DNA of 64,000 nucleotides from Actinomycetes bacterium (GCA_029779645.1 JAKPAC010000041.1:1-64000), one strand, 5' to 3'. Positions 33,104 through 41,981 are shown, counted from the stretch's first letter. The notes: generated by a model not told the origin, from the letters alone. Translations and numbers: made by a program.

Positions 33104-34657
33104 ATGCCCGAGAGGAACACCATGCGCCCGGAAACGCACGTGCGCGAGCGCTGCACCATCGGCGTCGATATCGGCACCTCCAGCAGCAAGGGGGTGCTCG
33201 TCGACGCGGCGGGCGAGATTCTCGCCTCGGCGACCGTCGCGCACGAGGTGCAGCGCCCCCGCACCGGGTGGGTCGAGATGGACGGCCGCATCTGGTGGGA
33301 CGAGTTCGTCCAGCTGACGCGCGCGCTGTTGGCCGAGGCATCCACGCTGCAACGCGACATCGAGATCGCCGCCGTCGGCGTCAGCGGCATGGGGCCGTGC
33401 GTGCTGCTGGCCGATGCCGACGACGAGCCGGTGCGCCCGGCGATCTTGTACGGGGTCGACACCCGGGCGACCGCCCAGATCGAGCGGATGACCGCCGAGC
33501 TCGGGGTGGAGGAGATCACCCGCGTGGGCGGGTCGACGCTCACGACGCAGGCCGGCGGACCCAAGATCGTCTGGGTCGCCGACGAGGAGCCTGCCGCCTA
33601 CGTCGCGGCGCGGCGGCTGTTCATGCCCGCGTCGTGGCTTGCGCGCCGGCTCACCGGCGCGTACGTGCTCGACCACCAGTCGGCGAGCCAGGTCTCACCC
33701 CTCTACGACGTCGAGCGCGAGCAGTGGCACGACGCGCACTGGGCCCGGTATGCGCCGGGGATCGAGGCGCCGCGCCTGCTCTGGGCGGGCGACATCGCCG
33801 GCACGGTGACGGATGCCGCGGCCGCGGCCACGGGCCTGCCGGCGGGCATTCCCGTCATCGCCGGGACGATCGACGCCTGGAGCGAGGCCGTGAGCGTCGG
33901 CGCGCACGAGCTCGGTGATCTGATGCTGATGTACGGCACCACCATGTTCCTCGTCGCCACCGGCGCCGAAACCCTGCGCACGCCGTCCATGTGGACGACC
34001 GTCGGGGCGTTCCCCGGCACCCGCAACCTCGCGGGCGGCCTGTCGACCTCCGGCGCGCTGACCGCGTGGCTGAAGGATCTGACCCGGGCCGACTACCCGA
34101 CGCTGCTGGCCGAGGCCGCCGAGTCGGGCCCGGGTGCCCGCGGGCTGCTGACCCTGCCGTACTTCGCGGGCGAGCGTACCCCGATCCTCGACCCGGATGC
34201 GCGCGGCGTGATCGCGGGCCTTACCCTCAGCCACACCCGCGGCGATCTGTATCGCTCGGCGCTCGAGGCGACGGCGCTCGGGGTGCGGCACAACGTCGAG
34301 ACCATGCGCGCCGCGGGCGCCGACATCCGGCGCATCGTCGCGGTGGGCGGCGGCACCCAGGGCGCGCTCTGGCTGCAGATCGTCTCTGACGTCACCGGGC
34401 TCACCCAACAGGTGCCCCGGATCACGATCGGCGCGAGCTACGGTGTCGCGTTCCTCGCGGCGGCCGCGATCGCGGCCCCCGGCGAAGCCCCCGTGATGCG
34501 CGAGTGGAACCCGGTCGCCACCACGATCGAGCCGAACCCCGCCGTCGCCTCGGCGTACGACGAGCTGTTCGCGCTCTACCTCGAGACCTACGAGAACACC
34601 AGGCGGGTCGTGCACGCACTCGCCGACCGGCAACGCACAGAAAGAAGCATCCCATGA
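33104..34657 (+). CDS. FGGY family sugar kinase, putative ribulokinase
   Basis: This 517-residue cytoplasmic kinase transfers phosphate from ATP to a ketose. The N-terminal phosphate-binding loop is IGVDIGTSSSKGVLVD; other family features are YGVDTRATAQIERM and the adenosine-binding RRIVAVGGGTQGALWLQIVS. Paired with a FucI/D-arabinose-isomerase-like enzyme, D-ribulose is the natural substrate prediction, giving ribulose 5- or 1-phosphate. Two ATGs, 33104 and 33122, each have a GAGG-type site 6 bases upstream; the first is used here. The stop overlaps the isomerase ATG (ATGA). Confidence 0.88.
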   Translation: MPERNTMRPETHVRERCTIGVDIGTSSSKGVLVDAAGEILASATVAHEVQRPRTGWVEMDGRIWWDEFVQLTRALLAEASTLQRDIEIAAVGVSGMGPCVLLADADDEPVRPAILYGVDTRATAQIERMTAELGVEEITRVGGSTLTTQAGGPKIVWVADEEPAAYVAARRLFMPASWLARRLTGAYVLDHQSASQVSPLYDVEREQWHDAHWARYAPGIEAPRLLWAGDIAGTVTDAAAAATGLPAGIPVIAGTIDAWSEAVSVGAHELGDLMLMYGTTMFLVATGAETLRTPSMWTTVGAFPGTRNLAGGLSTSGALTAWLKDLTRADYPTLLAEAAESGPGARGLLTLPYFAGERTPILDPDARGVIAGLTLSHTRGDLYRSALEATALGVRHNVETMRAAGADIRRIVAVGGGTQGALWLQIVSDVTGLTQQVPRITIGASYGVAFLAAAAIAAPGEAPVMREWNPVATTIEPNPAVASAYDELFALYLETYENTRRVVHALADRQRTERSIP

Positions 34658-36294
34658 GCACGTACACCCTCCCCGTCCGCGCCGAGCGTCCCGCCGCCGC
34701 GCCGAAGACCGCGTACCTGATCGCCAGCGGCGACCTCCGCGAATCCGCGAACACCGCCGGCTGGCCCACCCAGGCCGCCATGGAAGCGGCCGTGGTCGCC
34801 GCGTTCGCCGAGCTCGGCTGGAATGTCATCCGCGCGAACGAGATCGACCCCGCCACCGGCCACGGCTTCATCTCGAGCCAGCGCATGGGCATGGAGGTGT
34901 TCAAATCGATCCCGGTCGACGCGCCGCTGGTCGTCGCCGAGGCCGTCTGGCAGTACTCGCACCACGTGCTGGCGGGCCTGCGCACGCACGAGGGCCCGAT
35001 CCTCACGGTCGCCAACTTCGAGGGCGAGTGGCCCGGGCTCGTCGGCCTGCTCGGCCTGAACGCCGGTCTGACCAAGATGGGCAAGCCGTACTCGACCCTG
35101 TGGAGCGTCGACTTCACCGACGAGTGGTTCAAGACCAAGCTCACCGAGTGGGTCGAGACCGGCCAGATCACGCACGACGCCTCGCACGTGCGCCCGCTGC
35201 CGGCGCTGGCGGAGAGCCCCGAACGCGAGCTCGGCTACGCGCTGGCCGACGAGCTGCTCGCCGATAAGGCCATCATCGGCGTCTTCGATGAGGGCTGCAT
35301 GGGCATGTACAACGCGATCTTCGACGACGAGCTGCTGAACAAGATCGGCATCTACAAGGAGCGCCTCTCGCAGTCGGCCCTGTACGCCGAGATGCTCACC
35401 GTCAGCGACGAGGAGGCCGACGCGGTCGGCGACTGGCTCATCGCGCACGTCATGACCTTCAAGCTCGGCGCCGACGAGGCCACCGAGCTGACCACGACGC
35501 AGCTGCGCTGGCAGTACAAGATGTACATCGCCGCCCTGCGCATCGCCGACGACTTCGGGCTCGACGCGGTGGGCATCCAGTACCAGCAGGGTCTCAAAGA
35601 CCTGGTGCCGGCATCCGACCTCGCCGAGGGCCTGCTCAACGCCACCGAGCGCCCGCCGGTGACGAGCCGCGATGGCTCGCGCGTGCTGCACGAGGGCCGC
35701 GCGTTCCCGCACTTCAACGAGGCCGATGAGGGCGTTGCCGTCGACGCGCTGATCACCGACCGCGTGTGGCGCGCGATGGGCCTCGTGCCCGACAACACGC
35801 TGCACGATGTGCGCTGGGGCGAGGACTACGACGGCGAGTTCGTCTGGGTCTACGAGATCTCGGGCTCGGTCCCGGCCTCGCACCTCGGCGGCTACGACAA
35901 GGCCGAGGGCTGGCGCCAGGGTCACGTGTTCTTCCCCGCCGGCGGGGCGACGCTCAACGGTGTGTCGAAGCCCGGCGAGGTCGTGCTCAGCCGCGTGTAC
36001 ATCGCCGAGGACGAGCTGCACGTGGACCTGTTCCGCGGCACGGTCGTCGACCTGCCCGCCGAGGAGACGCAGCGCCGCAAGGACGCCACGAACCCCGAGT
36101 GGCCCATCGCCAACGTCGTGCTGCACGACGTCACCCGCGATCAGTTCATGGCCCGCCACAAGGCCAACCACGCGCAGCTGGTCTACGCGCCCGACGCCGA
36201 CGCCGCTGATCGCGCGCTGCTCGCAAAGGCGGCCATGTTCGAGCGCCTGGGCGTGCACGTGCACCTGATCGGCCGGGTGCACATCCCGGCGTAG
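34654..36294 (+). CDS. FucI/AraA-fold sugar isomerase, putative D-arabinose isomerase
   Basis: This 546-residue protein resembles L-fucose/D-arabinose isomerases. Conserved parts include KTAYLIASGDLRESANTAGW, EGEWPGLVGLLGLNAGLTKMG, IIGVFDEGCMGMYNAIF with a metal-ligand Glu candidate, and RHKANHAQLVY with the metal-binding His expected near the C-terminus. L-Fucose isomerases also convert D-arabinose to D-ribulose. Coupled by a 4-base overlap to the FGGY kinase and controlled by operator 4, it should feed D-arabinose released by the GH enzymes into the pentose phosphate pathway. L-Fucose is the main alternative substrate. Confidence 0.8.
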   Translation: MSTYTLPVRAERPAAAPKTAYLIASGDLRESANTAGWPTQAAMEAAVVAAFAELGWNVIRANEIDPATGHGFISSQRMGMEVFKSIPVDAPLVVAEAVWQYSHHVLAGLRTHEGPILTVANFEGEWPGLVGLLGLNAGLTKMGKPYSTLWSVDFTDEWFKTKLTEWVETGQITHDASHVRPLPALAESPERELGYALADELLADKAIIGVFDEGCMGMYNAIFDDELLNKIGIYKERLSQSALYAEMLTVSDEEADAVGDWLIAHVMTFKLGADEATELTTTQLRWQYKMYIAALRIADDFGLDAVGIQYQQGLKDLVPASDLAEGLLNATERPPVTSRDGSRVLHEGRAFPHFNEADEGVAVDALITDRVWRAMGLVPDNTLHDVRWGEDYDGEFVWVYEISGSVPASHLGGYDKAEGWRQGHVFFPAGGATLNGVSKPGEVVLSRVYIAEDELHVDLFRGTVVDLPAEETQRRKDATNPEWPIANVVLHDVTRDQFMARHKANHAQLVYAPDADAADRALLAKAAMFERLGVHVHLIGRVHIPA

Positions 36295-36297
36295 TTC

Positions 36298-36331
36298 GGC
36301 GACGCACCGCCCGCGGCGACGCACCGCCCGC
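36298..36331. repeat. 17-bp tandem duplication
   Basis: GGCGACGCACCGCCCGC occurs twice in direct tandem immediately after the isomerase stop codon. Confidence 0.8.
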
Positions 36332-36347
36332 GGCGCGGGTGGATGCT

Positions 36348-36389
36348 GCGGCCCGGTCGGCCCTGCAGGTTCGGGGCCGACCGGGCCGC
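36348..36389. terminator. Strong hairpin between convergent genes
   Basis: GCGGCCCGGTCGGCCC (36348-36363) pairs perfectly with 36374-36389 around a 10-base loop. It closes the kinase-isomerase operon and the convergent gene; no T-run is present. Confidence 0.7.
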
Positions 36390-36429
36390 GGCCCGACCGG
36401 CGCGCGGCGCCCTCGGCGTGCGCTGTGCG

Positions 36430-37050
36430 CTACGGGTCGAGCCGCACCACCGCACCGGCCTCGCCGACGGCGAGGTCGTCGACCAATCGGACGGTGCGGG
36501 CGAGATCGTCGAGCGCGCGCACGATGGTGCCCACGCGAAGGGCGTCGCCCGCGATCGCCGAGAGCGAGACGAATTGCGAGCCCGTGTCCCAGAGGTAGGT
36601 GATCGTGGCGGTGGCCGCGCCCGGATCGGTGCGCACGAACTTCTCGCCGGTGCCGAGGTGCGGCGAGCGGAAATCCTCGCCCTCATCGTCCGACATCGCC
36701 TGTGCGACGCGCATGTCGTTCGTGGCGTCGATGACGGTCGCGAGCGCGACGACGAGTGCGGGATCGTCCTTCCAGATGTAGGCGAGCACGCGGCCCTCGA
36801 GCCGGCGCATCAGCATCGGGGCGGCTTGGCTGAGCGCCCAGGCGGCGACGCCGCCGGGGGCCCGCCCGGGTGCCGGGCCCGCGCCGGCACCGTCGATCTC
36901 GCCGAGACCCGCGCCGGGCGTGACGCCGCGCATCGCCTGCGACAGCAGCATCCCGATCGCCTTCTTGCGGGCGCGGCGACCGCGCAGGCCGAACGATCCG
37001 GTGACCGGGATCCACAGGGCGGGGTCGGGGCTGGCAACGAGGCGACGCAT
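36430..37050 (-). CDS. Conserved-looking protein of unknown function
   Basis: This 206-residue protein is not recognised. It starts MRRLVASPDPALWIPVTGSFGLRGRR, has a Gly/Ala/Pro-rich middle (GAGAGPAPGRAPGG), and continues with VLAYIWKDDPALVVALATVIDA and a C-terminal beta-rich part. No signal peptide or membrane helix is evident. The ATG at 37050 is fixed by a TACCCT -10 exactly 6 bases upstream on the minus strand; the longer frame from 37170 is rejected. It is a single-gene unit divergent from the glycosyltransferase genes. Confidence 0.7.
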   Translation of the reverse strand: MRRLVASPDPALWIPVTGSFGLRGRRARKKAIGMLLSQAMRGVTPGAGLGEIDGAGAGPAPGRAPGGVAAWALSQAAPMLMRRLEGRVLAYIWKDDPALVVALATVIDATNDMRVAQAMSDDEGEDFRSPHLGTGEKFVRTDPGAATATITYLWDTGSQFVSLSAIAGDALRVGTIVRALDDLARTVRLVDDLAVGEAGAVVRLDP

Positions 37051-37056
37051 GCTCAC

Positions 37057-37062
37057 AGGGTA
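37057..37062 (-). promoter_or_regulatory. Leaderless -10 of unknown gene
   Basis: On the minus strand TACCCT ends 6 bases before the ATG at 37050. Confidence 0.55.
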
Positions 37063-37210
37063 GTTGCGCGGGCGCGGGAAAGGCTGTGTGGGTCGCCCGC
37101 GCGCGGCCGTGCGACGCGCCCGGGCGACCACCGCGCGCGGCGCCTTGGCGGCGGCCCGGCGATGCGGCACACTCCGGCCCGGGCTCCCAGGCCGGGGTCG
37201 GGGCGATGGT

Positions 37211-37216
37211 TAGACT
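37211..37216 (+). promoter_or_regulatory. -10 of GT4 gene pair
   Basis: TAGACT at 37211-37216 would give a short leader before GTG 37241 or a 57-base leader before GTG 37280. Confidence 0.5.
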
Positions 37217-37279
37217 GGCCGTTCTGGACGCACACAACACGTGCGCTCCCGCCGCAGAGAGATAGGCAGTACTTCTCCC

Positions 37280-38488
37280 GTGACAACTGAGACGAGCAGC
37301 GCCGACCGCGCGGACTCGGCACCCAGCAGACCCCTGCGCATCCTGATCGGCTGCGACACCTTCTTCCCCGATGTCAATGGCGCCGCCCGCTTCACCGAGC
37401 GCCTGGCCGCCGGGCTCGTGGAGCGCGGACACGAGGTCTTCATCTCGGCCCCCGCCCAGCGCTACCGACGCAGCACCGGCATCGAGATCATCGAGGGGCA
37501 GCCGATGACCGTGCACCGCCTGCCCGCGCTGCGCTGGCTGCCGCACGATTGGCTGCGTTTTGTCTGGCCGTGGCGCTCGAAGCACTACGCCCGCCAGGTG
37601 CTCGATGCCGTCAAGCCCGATGTGATGCACTTCCAATCGCACATCGTGATCGGCCGGGGGCTCGCGATCGAGGCGCAGAAGCGGGGAATCCGCATCGTCG
37701 GCACCAATCACGTGATGCCCGAGAACATCCTCGACTTCACGACCCTGCCCCCCTTCCTCAAGGGCGCGTTCGTGAAGTGGGGCTGGTGGATGGCCAAGCG
37801 CACCTTCGTGCGTGCGCAGGCCATCACGACCCCCACGCAACGCGCCGCCGACTTCTTCGTGCGCTCGACCGGGCTGACCGCTCGGGCCGTGAGCTGCGGC
37901 ATCCAGGCGTCCGGATACGAGGCCGACCTCACCGCCCGCGCCCAGCACCGCGTGCTGTTTGTCGGTCGCCTCACGCGCGAGAAGCAGATTGATCTGCTCC
38001 TGGACGCCGTGCACGCGATGGACCCCGCCCTCGACGTGCAGGTCGACATCGTGGGCGGCGGTGACCAGATGCGAAACCTCGAGGAGCACGCGAAGCGCCT
38101 CGGCATGTCGGGCCGCGTGCACTTCCACGGCCGGGTCGACGAAGACGAGCTGCGCGCGCTGTACACCGGCGCAAGCGTGTTCGCGATGCCCTCCATCGCC
38201 GAGCTCCAGTCGATTGCGACCATGGAGGCCATGGCCTCCGGGCTGCCCGTGGTCGCCGCCGACGCCATGGCGCTGCCGCACCTCGTGCACGACGGCGAGA
38301 ACGGCTACCTCTTCGACCCGACAAGCCGCGACGATCTGGCCGCCAAGCTCACGACGGTGCTCACCGCCGATCGCGAGGAGTACCTGCGGCTGCAGCGCGG
38401 CTCGCTCGAGGGCGTGAAGGTGCACGACATCGACCGCACGCTGCGCACGTTCGAGGCGCTCTACCGCGGCGAGTCCGTCGCAGACTGA
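37280..38488 (+). CDS. GT4 family glycosyltransferase
   Basis: This 402-residue cytoplasmic or membrane-associated enzyme transfers a sugar from a nucleotide donor, in the GT-B fold, GT4 family. The N-terminal acceptor domain has GCDTFFPDVNGAARFTERLAAGL, and the donor domain has VLFVGRLTREKQIDLLLDAV and PSIAELQSIATMEAMASGLPVVA, where the normally conserved ExxxxxxxE motif is E-L-Q-S-I-A-T-M-E. Similar proteins build mannosylated or glycosylated membrane lipids. GTG 37280 and GTG 37241 are both possible starts. A second GT4 gene follows after 10 bases, indicating joint action on one glycolipid or polysaccharide. Confidence 0.88.
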   Translation: MTTETSSADRADSAPSRPLRILIGCDTFFPDVNGAARFTERLAAGLVERGHEVFISAPAQRYRRSTGIEIIEGQPMTVHRLPALRWLPHDWLRFVWPWRSKHYARQVLDAVKPDVMHFQSHIVIGRGLAIEAQKRGIRIVGTNHVMPENILDFTTLPPFLKGAFVKWGWWMAKRTFVRAQAITTPTQRAADFFVRSTGLTARAVSCGIQASGYEADLTARAQHRVLFVGRLTREKQIDLLLDAVHAMDPALDVQVDIVGGGDQMRNLEEHAKRLGMSGRVHFHGRVDEDELRALYTGASVFAMPSIAELQSIATMEAMASGLPVVAADAMALPHLVHDGENGYLFDPTSRDDLAAKLTTVLTADREEYLRLQRGSLEGVKVHDIDRTLRTFEALYRGESVAD

Positions 38489-38498
38489 CCCGCCCGCC

Positions 38499-39863
38499 AT
38501 GCAGAACGCGCCCGCCGCACCGACGGCACCCGAGGATGCCGCAGCGCCCGGCATGCGCATCGCGCTCGTCTGTGACTACTCGCTCGAGTATCTCGGCGGC
38601 GCGCAGAGCGCGTTTCTCGATCAGGTGCGCATCATGCGCGAGCGCGGGCACGCCGTCACGGTGATCGCGCCCATCAGCGGTGCCGCGGGTGCCAAGGGTG
38701 CCGCAGGTGCCGCAGCTGCCAAGGGTGCCGCGGGCACGGGAGGCGCCGCGGGCACGGATGGCGCCGCGGGCGGGGTGGATGCCTGGGCGAACGGCCCCGG
38801 CGGCGCCGTCACGGTGGCCGCTCGGGTGCGCCTTGCCGGGGTTGACCTGCCCGTCGTGCGCAACACGGCCCGGCTGCGCGCCCGCCTGCACGAGGAGCTG
38901 TACGCGCGCGGCATCGAGGTGGTGCATCTGCACTCCGAGTTCGGACTCTCGGCTGCCGCGGTGGCGGCGGCGCGCGAGCTCGGGATCCCGACGGTGCAGA
39001 CCGTGCACACCTTCTTCTGGCAGGCGCCGATGCCGCGGGCGATCGGTGTGCTCGCCGCCGCCGCCGTGCGGGGCTTCACCCGGTGGCTGCGGGGCTTCGC
39101 GGCGGGGCACGAGTCGCTCGCGCTCCGGCCCCTCGACTCGGCACTGCGAAACGTCACCCTCTCGATGGGCAGCCGCGTCGACGCGGTCATTTCGCCCTCG
39201 GCGCATCAGGCGGAGCGGCTTCGCGCCGCCGGGCTCGCGCACGTGCACACCGTGCCGAACGCGATCGCGCTGGGCGATGCGCCCGGCGAGGCGCTGCCGG
39301 CGGATGCCGCCACCGGCCCCCTGCGCATCGTCTGGGTGGGGCGCCTCGTGCCCGAGAAGCGGCTGCTCGAGTTCGTCGACGCGGTCGTGTCGGCCGCGGC
39401 CCGGCTCGGCCCGGGCGCGCTCGAGGTCGAGATCATCGGCGAGGGGCCGCTGCGTGCGGAGGCGCGCCAGCGTGCGGAGGCCGCTCCGGCAGGCACGCTC
39501 CGCTTCACCGGGCGCCTGCCGCGGCTGCAGGTCTCGGCGGCCATGCGCGGCGCCGACCTCGTCGCGCTCACCTCCTACGGCTTCGACAATCAGCCGATGA
39601 CCGTCATCGAGGCGCTGCACGCGGGCCGCAGCGTGCTGTACGTCGACCCCGCGCTCACCGAGGGGCTTGAGGCCTGCGGGATCCTGGCGTCCCACACCCC
39701 GGCCGGCATGGCCGATGCGATCGTGCGGCTCGCCGAGCATCCCGACGAGGTGGTGGATGCCTCCGCCCGCGCGGTCGTCGCCGCCCGCGAGTTCGACCCG
39801 GACGTGTACCTCCAGCGCGTGCGCACCGTGTACGCGGCCGCCGCGGCGCGCGCGCTGCCGTAG
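38499..39863 (+). CDS. GT4 family glycosyltransferase with Gly/Ala insert
   Basis: This 454-residue GT-B glycosyltransferase has the N-terminal motif ALVCDYSLEYLGGAQSAFLDQV, then VVHLHSEFGLSAAAVAAARE, and the donor domain IVWVGRLVPEKRLLEFVDAV. In the usual E-x7-E region it reads SYGFDNQPMTVIEALHAGRSVL, so the first Glu is replaced by Phe/Asp. Between residues about 61 and 95 there is a Gly/Ala/Lys-rich low-complexity insert (AAGAKGAAGAAAAKGAAG) inside the N-terminal Rossmann domain, encoded by imperfect short repeats at 38686-38765. The acceptor is unknown; operon partner is the GT4 gene just upstream. Confidence 0.86.
   Translation: MQNAPAAPTAPEDAAAPGMRIALVCDYSLEYLGGAQSAFLDQVRIMRERGHAVTVIAPISGAAGAKGAAGAAAAKGAAGTGGAAGTDGAAGGVDAWANGPGGAVTVAARVRLAGVDLPVVRNTARLRARLHEELYARGIEVVHLHSEFGLSAAAVAAARELGIPTVQTVHTFFWQAPMPRAIGVLAAAAVRGFTRWLRGFAAGHESLALRPLDSALRNVTLSMGSRVDAVISPSAHQAERLRAAGLAHVHTVPNAIALGDAPGEALPADAATGPLRIVWVGRLVPEKRLLEFVDAVVSAAARLGPGALEVEIIGEGPLRAEARQRAEAAPAGTLRFTGRLPRLQVSAAMRGADLVALTSYGFDNQPMTVIEALHAGRSVLYVDPALTEGLEACGILASHTPAGMADAIVRLAEHPDEVVDASARAVVAAREFDPDVYLQRVRTVYAAAAARALP
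38686..38765 (+). repeat. In-frame GC-rich minisatellite in GT4 gene
   Basis: Imperfect 9- to 18-base units such as GGTGCCGCGGGTGCCAAG repeat across this stretch, encoding a Gly-Ala-Ala/Gly-Ala-Lys series. It looks like recent repeat growth at a surface loop. Confidence 0.7.
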
Positions 39864-40011
39864 TCGCGGCGCCGCGCACACCGAACCTGGTGCGCCGCAC
39901 GTCGCACGCCGCACGCCGCGCGGGGCCACCCGCTGGCCGCTCCGACGTCGCGCGTCGCGCGTCACGCGTGTGCCACGACACCGATGCCGTCACGGAGCCC
40001 CGCCGACACCG

Positions 40012-40034
40012 TATTCTGTCAACTGTTAACAATT
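40012..40034 (+). promoter_or_regulatory. GntR gene promoter and operator
   Basis: -10 TATTCT (40012-40017) is followed by AACTGTTAACAATT (40021-40034), centred on GTTAAC. The same 14-mer appears in reverse orientation in the tctC promoter, so it is the likely GntR-protein site and marks autoregulation. Confidence 0.7.
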
Positions 40035-40049
40035 TGTCGGGAGTGCGTC

Positions 40050-40715
40050 GTGGGAAAAGTTGTGCAGCGTGGCACCTCGCTCGGAGCGCAGGTCGCGGAC
40101 GTCCTGCGCCAGCGCATCGTGCGCGGCGAGTTGGTGCCCGGATCGCGCCTGACGGAGGAATCGCTCGCCGAGGAGTTCGCCGTCAGCCGCGGCCCGGTGC
40201 GTGACGCGATCCGCCAGCTCAGCTTCGAAAAGCTCATCCGGGTGCGCAAGCCCCGCGGCATCTACATCGTCGGGCTCAGCGACGACGACCTGGACCAGCT
40301 CTACAGCCTGCGCGGGGCGCTCGAGCACCTCGCCGTCGAACGCGCGATGCGCGTCGGGGATGACGCCCGCTGGCGGGCCTCGCGCGACGCCGTCAGCCGC
40401 ATGATGGCGGCCGCCGATGAGGGCGACCACGAGACCTTTGCGGTCGCCGACCTCGACTTCCACTCCGAGATCTACGCCCTCGCGGATCATCCCCGGCTCG
40501 AGGCGGCGTGGCAGCAGTATCTGCCCACCTTCACGGCGCTGCTCGAGGTCACCATCAATCACGACGACGATCTGCACGGCTCGGCGGCCGACCACGATCG
40601 GCTGTACTCGGTGATGCGCTCGGGTGATGTCGCGGCGGCGCGCGAGGTGCTCGGCGCGCATCTTGACGGCGCCCGGGCCCGGCTCTCGCTGGAGTTGGCC
40701 GCGCGCCAGGGCTGA
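40050..40715 (+). CDS. GntR family (FCD domain) regulator of the tct operon
   Basis: This 221-residue regulator has an N-terminal winged helix-turn-helix (ADVLRQRIVRGELVPGSRL, SLAEEFAVSRGPVRDAIRQL) and a C-terminal all-helical FCD effector domain (DLDQLYSLRGALEHLAVERA, DLDFHSEIYALADHPRL) with His/Asp metal-binding candidates, typical of the FadR subfamily that senses organic acids. The GTG at 40050 has GGGAG 6 bases upstream. A shared GTTAAC-centred operator in its own promoter and in the transporter promoter links it to the operon downstream. Confidence 0.9.
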   Translation: MGKVVQRGTSLGAQVADVLRQRIVRGELVPGSRLTEESLAEEFAVSRGPVRDAIRQLSFEKLIRVRKPRGIYIVGLSDDDLDQLYSLRGALEHLAVERAMRVGDDARWRASRDAVSRMMAAADEGDHETFAVADLDFHSEIYALADHPRLEAAWQQYLPTFTALLEVTINHDDDLHGSAADHDRLYSVMRSGDVAAAREVLGAHLDGARARLSLELAARQG

Positions 40716-40877
40716 GCGGCTTGCGCGGCGCGGGGCCGGGGGTGTGGCCCCGCCCGACAGCGGGTGATGCGCCGGTTGGCCCGCCCACGTTCGGGTGGGC
40801 TCCGAGGGGCCGCGCGCGGCGCCGCGCCCCGGCATCCGCGCTTCATATCGACGCGATAACGGAGCCGATCTTCACCC

Positions 40878-40905
40878 AATTGTTAACAGTTAACAGTGCT
40901 AGCGT
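40878..40905 (+). promoter_or_regulatory. tctCBA promoter and GntR operator
   Basis: AATTGTTAACAGTT (40878-40891) is the exact reverse complement of the site in the gntR promoter and continues into a second TTAACAG. The -10 is TAGCGT (40900-40905). Bound GntR would cover the region just upstream of the -10. Confidence 0.72.
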
Positions 40906-40951
40906 TGCCCTGCCGACAACTCGGTCGGCCTCATGCATCAAAGGAGCGAAG

Positions 40952-41923
40952 ATGCCCCGTAAGCGCATCGCCCGTGCCGCCGCAGCTCTTGCGGCCGTTG
41001 CGGCCACGGCTCTCGTCCTCTCCGCCTGCAGCAAGGTGGACGAGGGTGGAGACGCCGCCGAATCGGCATTCCCCGAGAAGGACATCCGTCTCATCATCCA
41101 GGCCAACCCCGGTGGTGGCTCCGACCTGTCGTCGCGCGCGCTCGCCGCTGAGCTCGAGGGCATCCTCGGCGTCAGCGTGATCGCCGAGAACATGCCCGGC
41201 GCAGCCGGTGCGCTCGCCATGGAGTACGTCGCGGCGCAGCCCGCCGACGGCTACGTCATCGGCTTCGGCCCCGTCGAGATCGCCATGCTCAACACGACGC
41301 AGGGCGCCAACGTGCTCCCCGAGAACTACGACCTGCTCGGCCAGATCATGCTCGCGCCGGGTGTCGTCACCGTCGGCGCAAACAGCGACATCACCTCGCT
41401 CGAGCAGCTCGTCGAGAAGGCGAAGGCCGGCTCGGTCACCGTCGCCAACTCGGGCGCCGGCTCGATCTGGGAGGCTGCGGCCCTCGGCCTCGGCGCCGAG
41501 ACCGACGCGACCTTCACCCCCGTGCCCTACGACGGTGGCGCGACGGCCGTCGCCGCCGCGGCATCGGGCGAGACCGACGCCGCAGTGTCGGGCCTCGGCG
41601 AGGCGCTCGCGCAGGGCGACGCCGTGCGCATCCTCGCGGTCCTCAACGACGTTCGTCACCCGGCCGTCGACCAGGTGCCGACCTCGAACGAGGCCATCGG
41701 CGCCGACGTCATCTTCGGTGGCTGGGGTGGCATCTACGCGCCCGCCGGCCTGCCGGCCGACGTGAAGTCGACCCTCGAGGCGGCCATCAAGGAGGCCGTC
41801 GAGAGCGACTCGTACCAGGAGTTCCAGGAGGGCGCGGGCAACCTCGTCGTCTACAAGAACTCGGCTGATTTCACCAAGTTCGTGAACGAGCAGTTCGGCC
41901 TGTTCAAGGAACTGCTGGGCTGA
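40952..41923 (+). CDS. Tripartite tricarboxylate transporter substrate-binding lipoprotein (TctC/Bug)
   Basis: This 323-residue protein is the extracellular receptor of a TctCBA carrier. The signal ends in LVLSAC (Cys26). The Bug-fold features are visible: FPEKDIRLIIQANPGGGSDLSSRALA near the start, VIAENMPGAAGALAMEYVA and DGYVIGF. Such receptors bind carboxylates like citrate or other organic acids. The ATG at 40952 follows AAGGAG; the longer ORF is rejected. A very strong hairpin follows the gene inside the operon, which should raise its mRNA level over that of the membrane subunits. Confidence 0.9.
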   Translation: MPRKRIARAAAALAAVAATALVLSACSKVDEGGDAAESAFPEKDIRLIIQANPGGGSDLSSRALAAELEGILGVSVIAENMPGAAGALAMEYVAAQPADGYVIGFGPVEIAMLNTTQGANVLPENYDLLGQIMLAPGVVTVGANSDITSLEQLVEKAKAGSVTVANSGAGSIWEAAALGLGAETDATFTPVPYDGGATAVAAAASGETDAAVSGLGEALAQGDAVRILAVLNDVRHPAVDQVPTSNEAIGADVIFGGWGGIYAPAGLPADVKSTLEAAIKEAVESDSYQEFQEGAGNLVVYKNSADFTKFVNEQFGLFKELLG

Positions 41924-41930
41924 TCCGTTC

Positions 41931-41967
41931 GTGTGGGGCGGGGCGAGGTCTTCGCCCCGCCCCACAC
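41931..41967 (+). terminator. Intercistronic hairpin after tctC
   Basis: GTGTGGGGCGGGGCGA (41931-41946) pairs perfectly with 41952-41967 around a 5-base loop. No T-run follows, so it more likely acts as a partial terminator or 3' mRNA stabiliser between the receptor and the membrane genes. Confidence 0.8.
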
Positions 41968-41981
41968 CGGGAGTACACATC

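Noticed and set aside
33104..36294. L-fucose or L-arabinose catabolism as the primary role of the kinase-isomerase pair
   Set aside because: No fucosidase, L-arabinofuranosidase (GH43/GH51) or aldolase gene is present, whereas GH172 and DUF4185 are shared with D-arabinan systems; it remains an alternative, not excluded.
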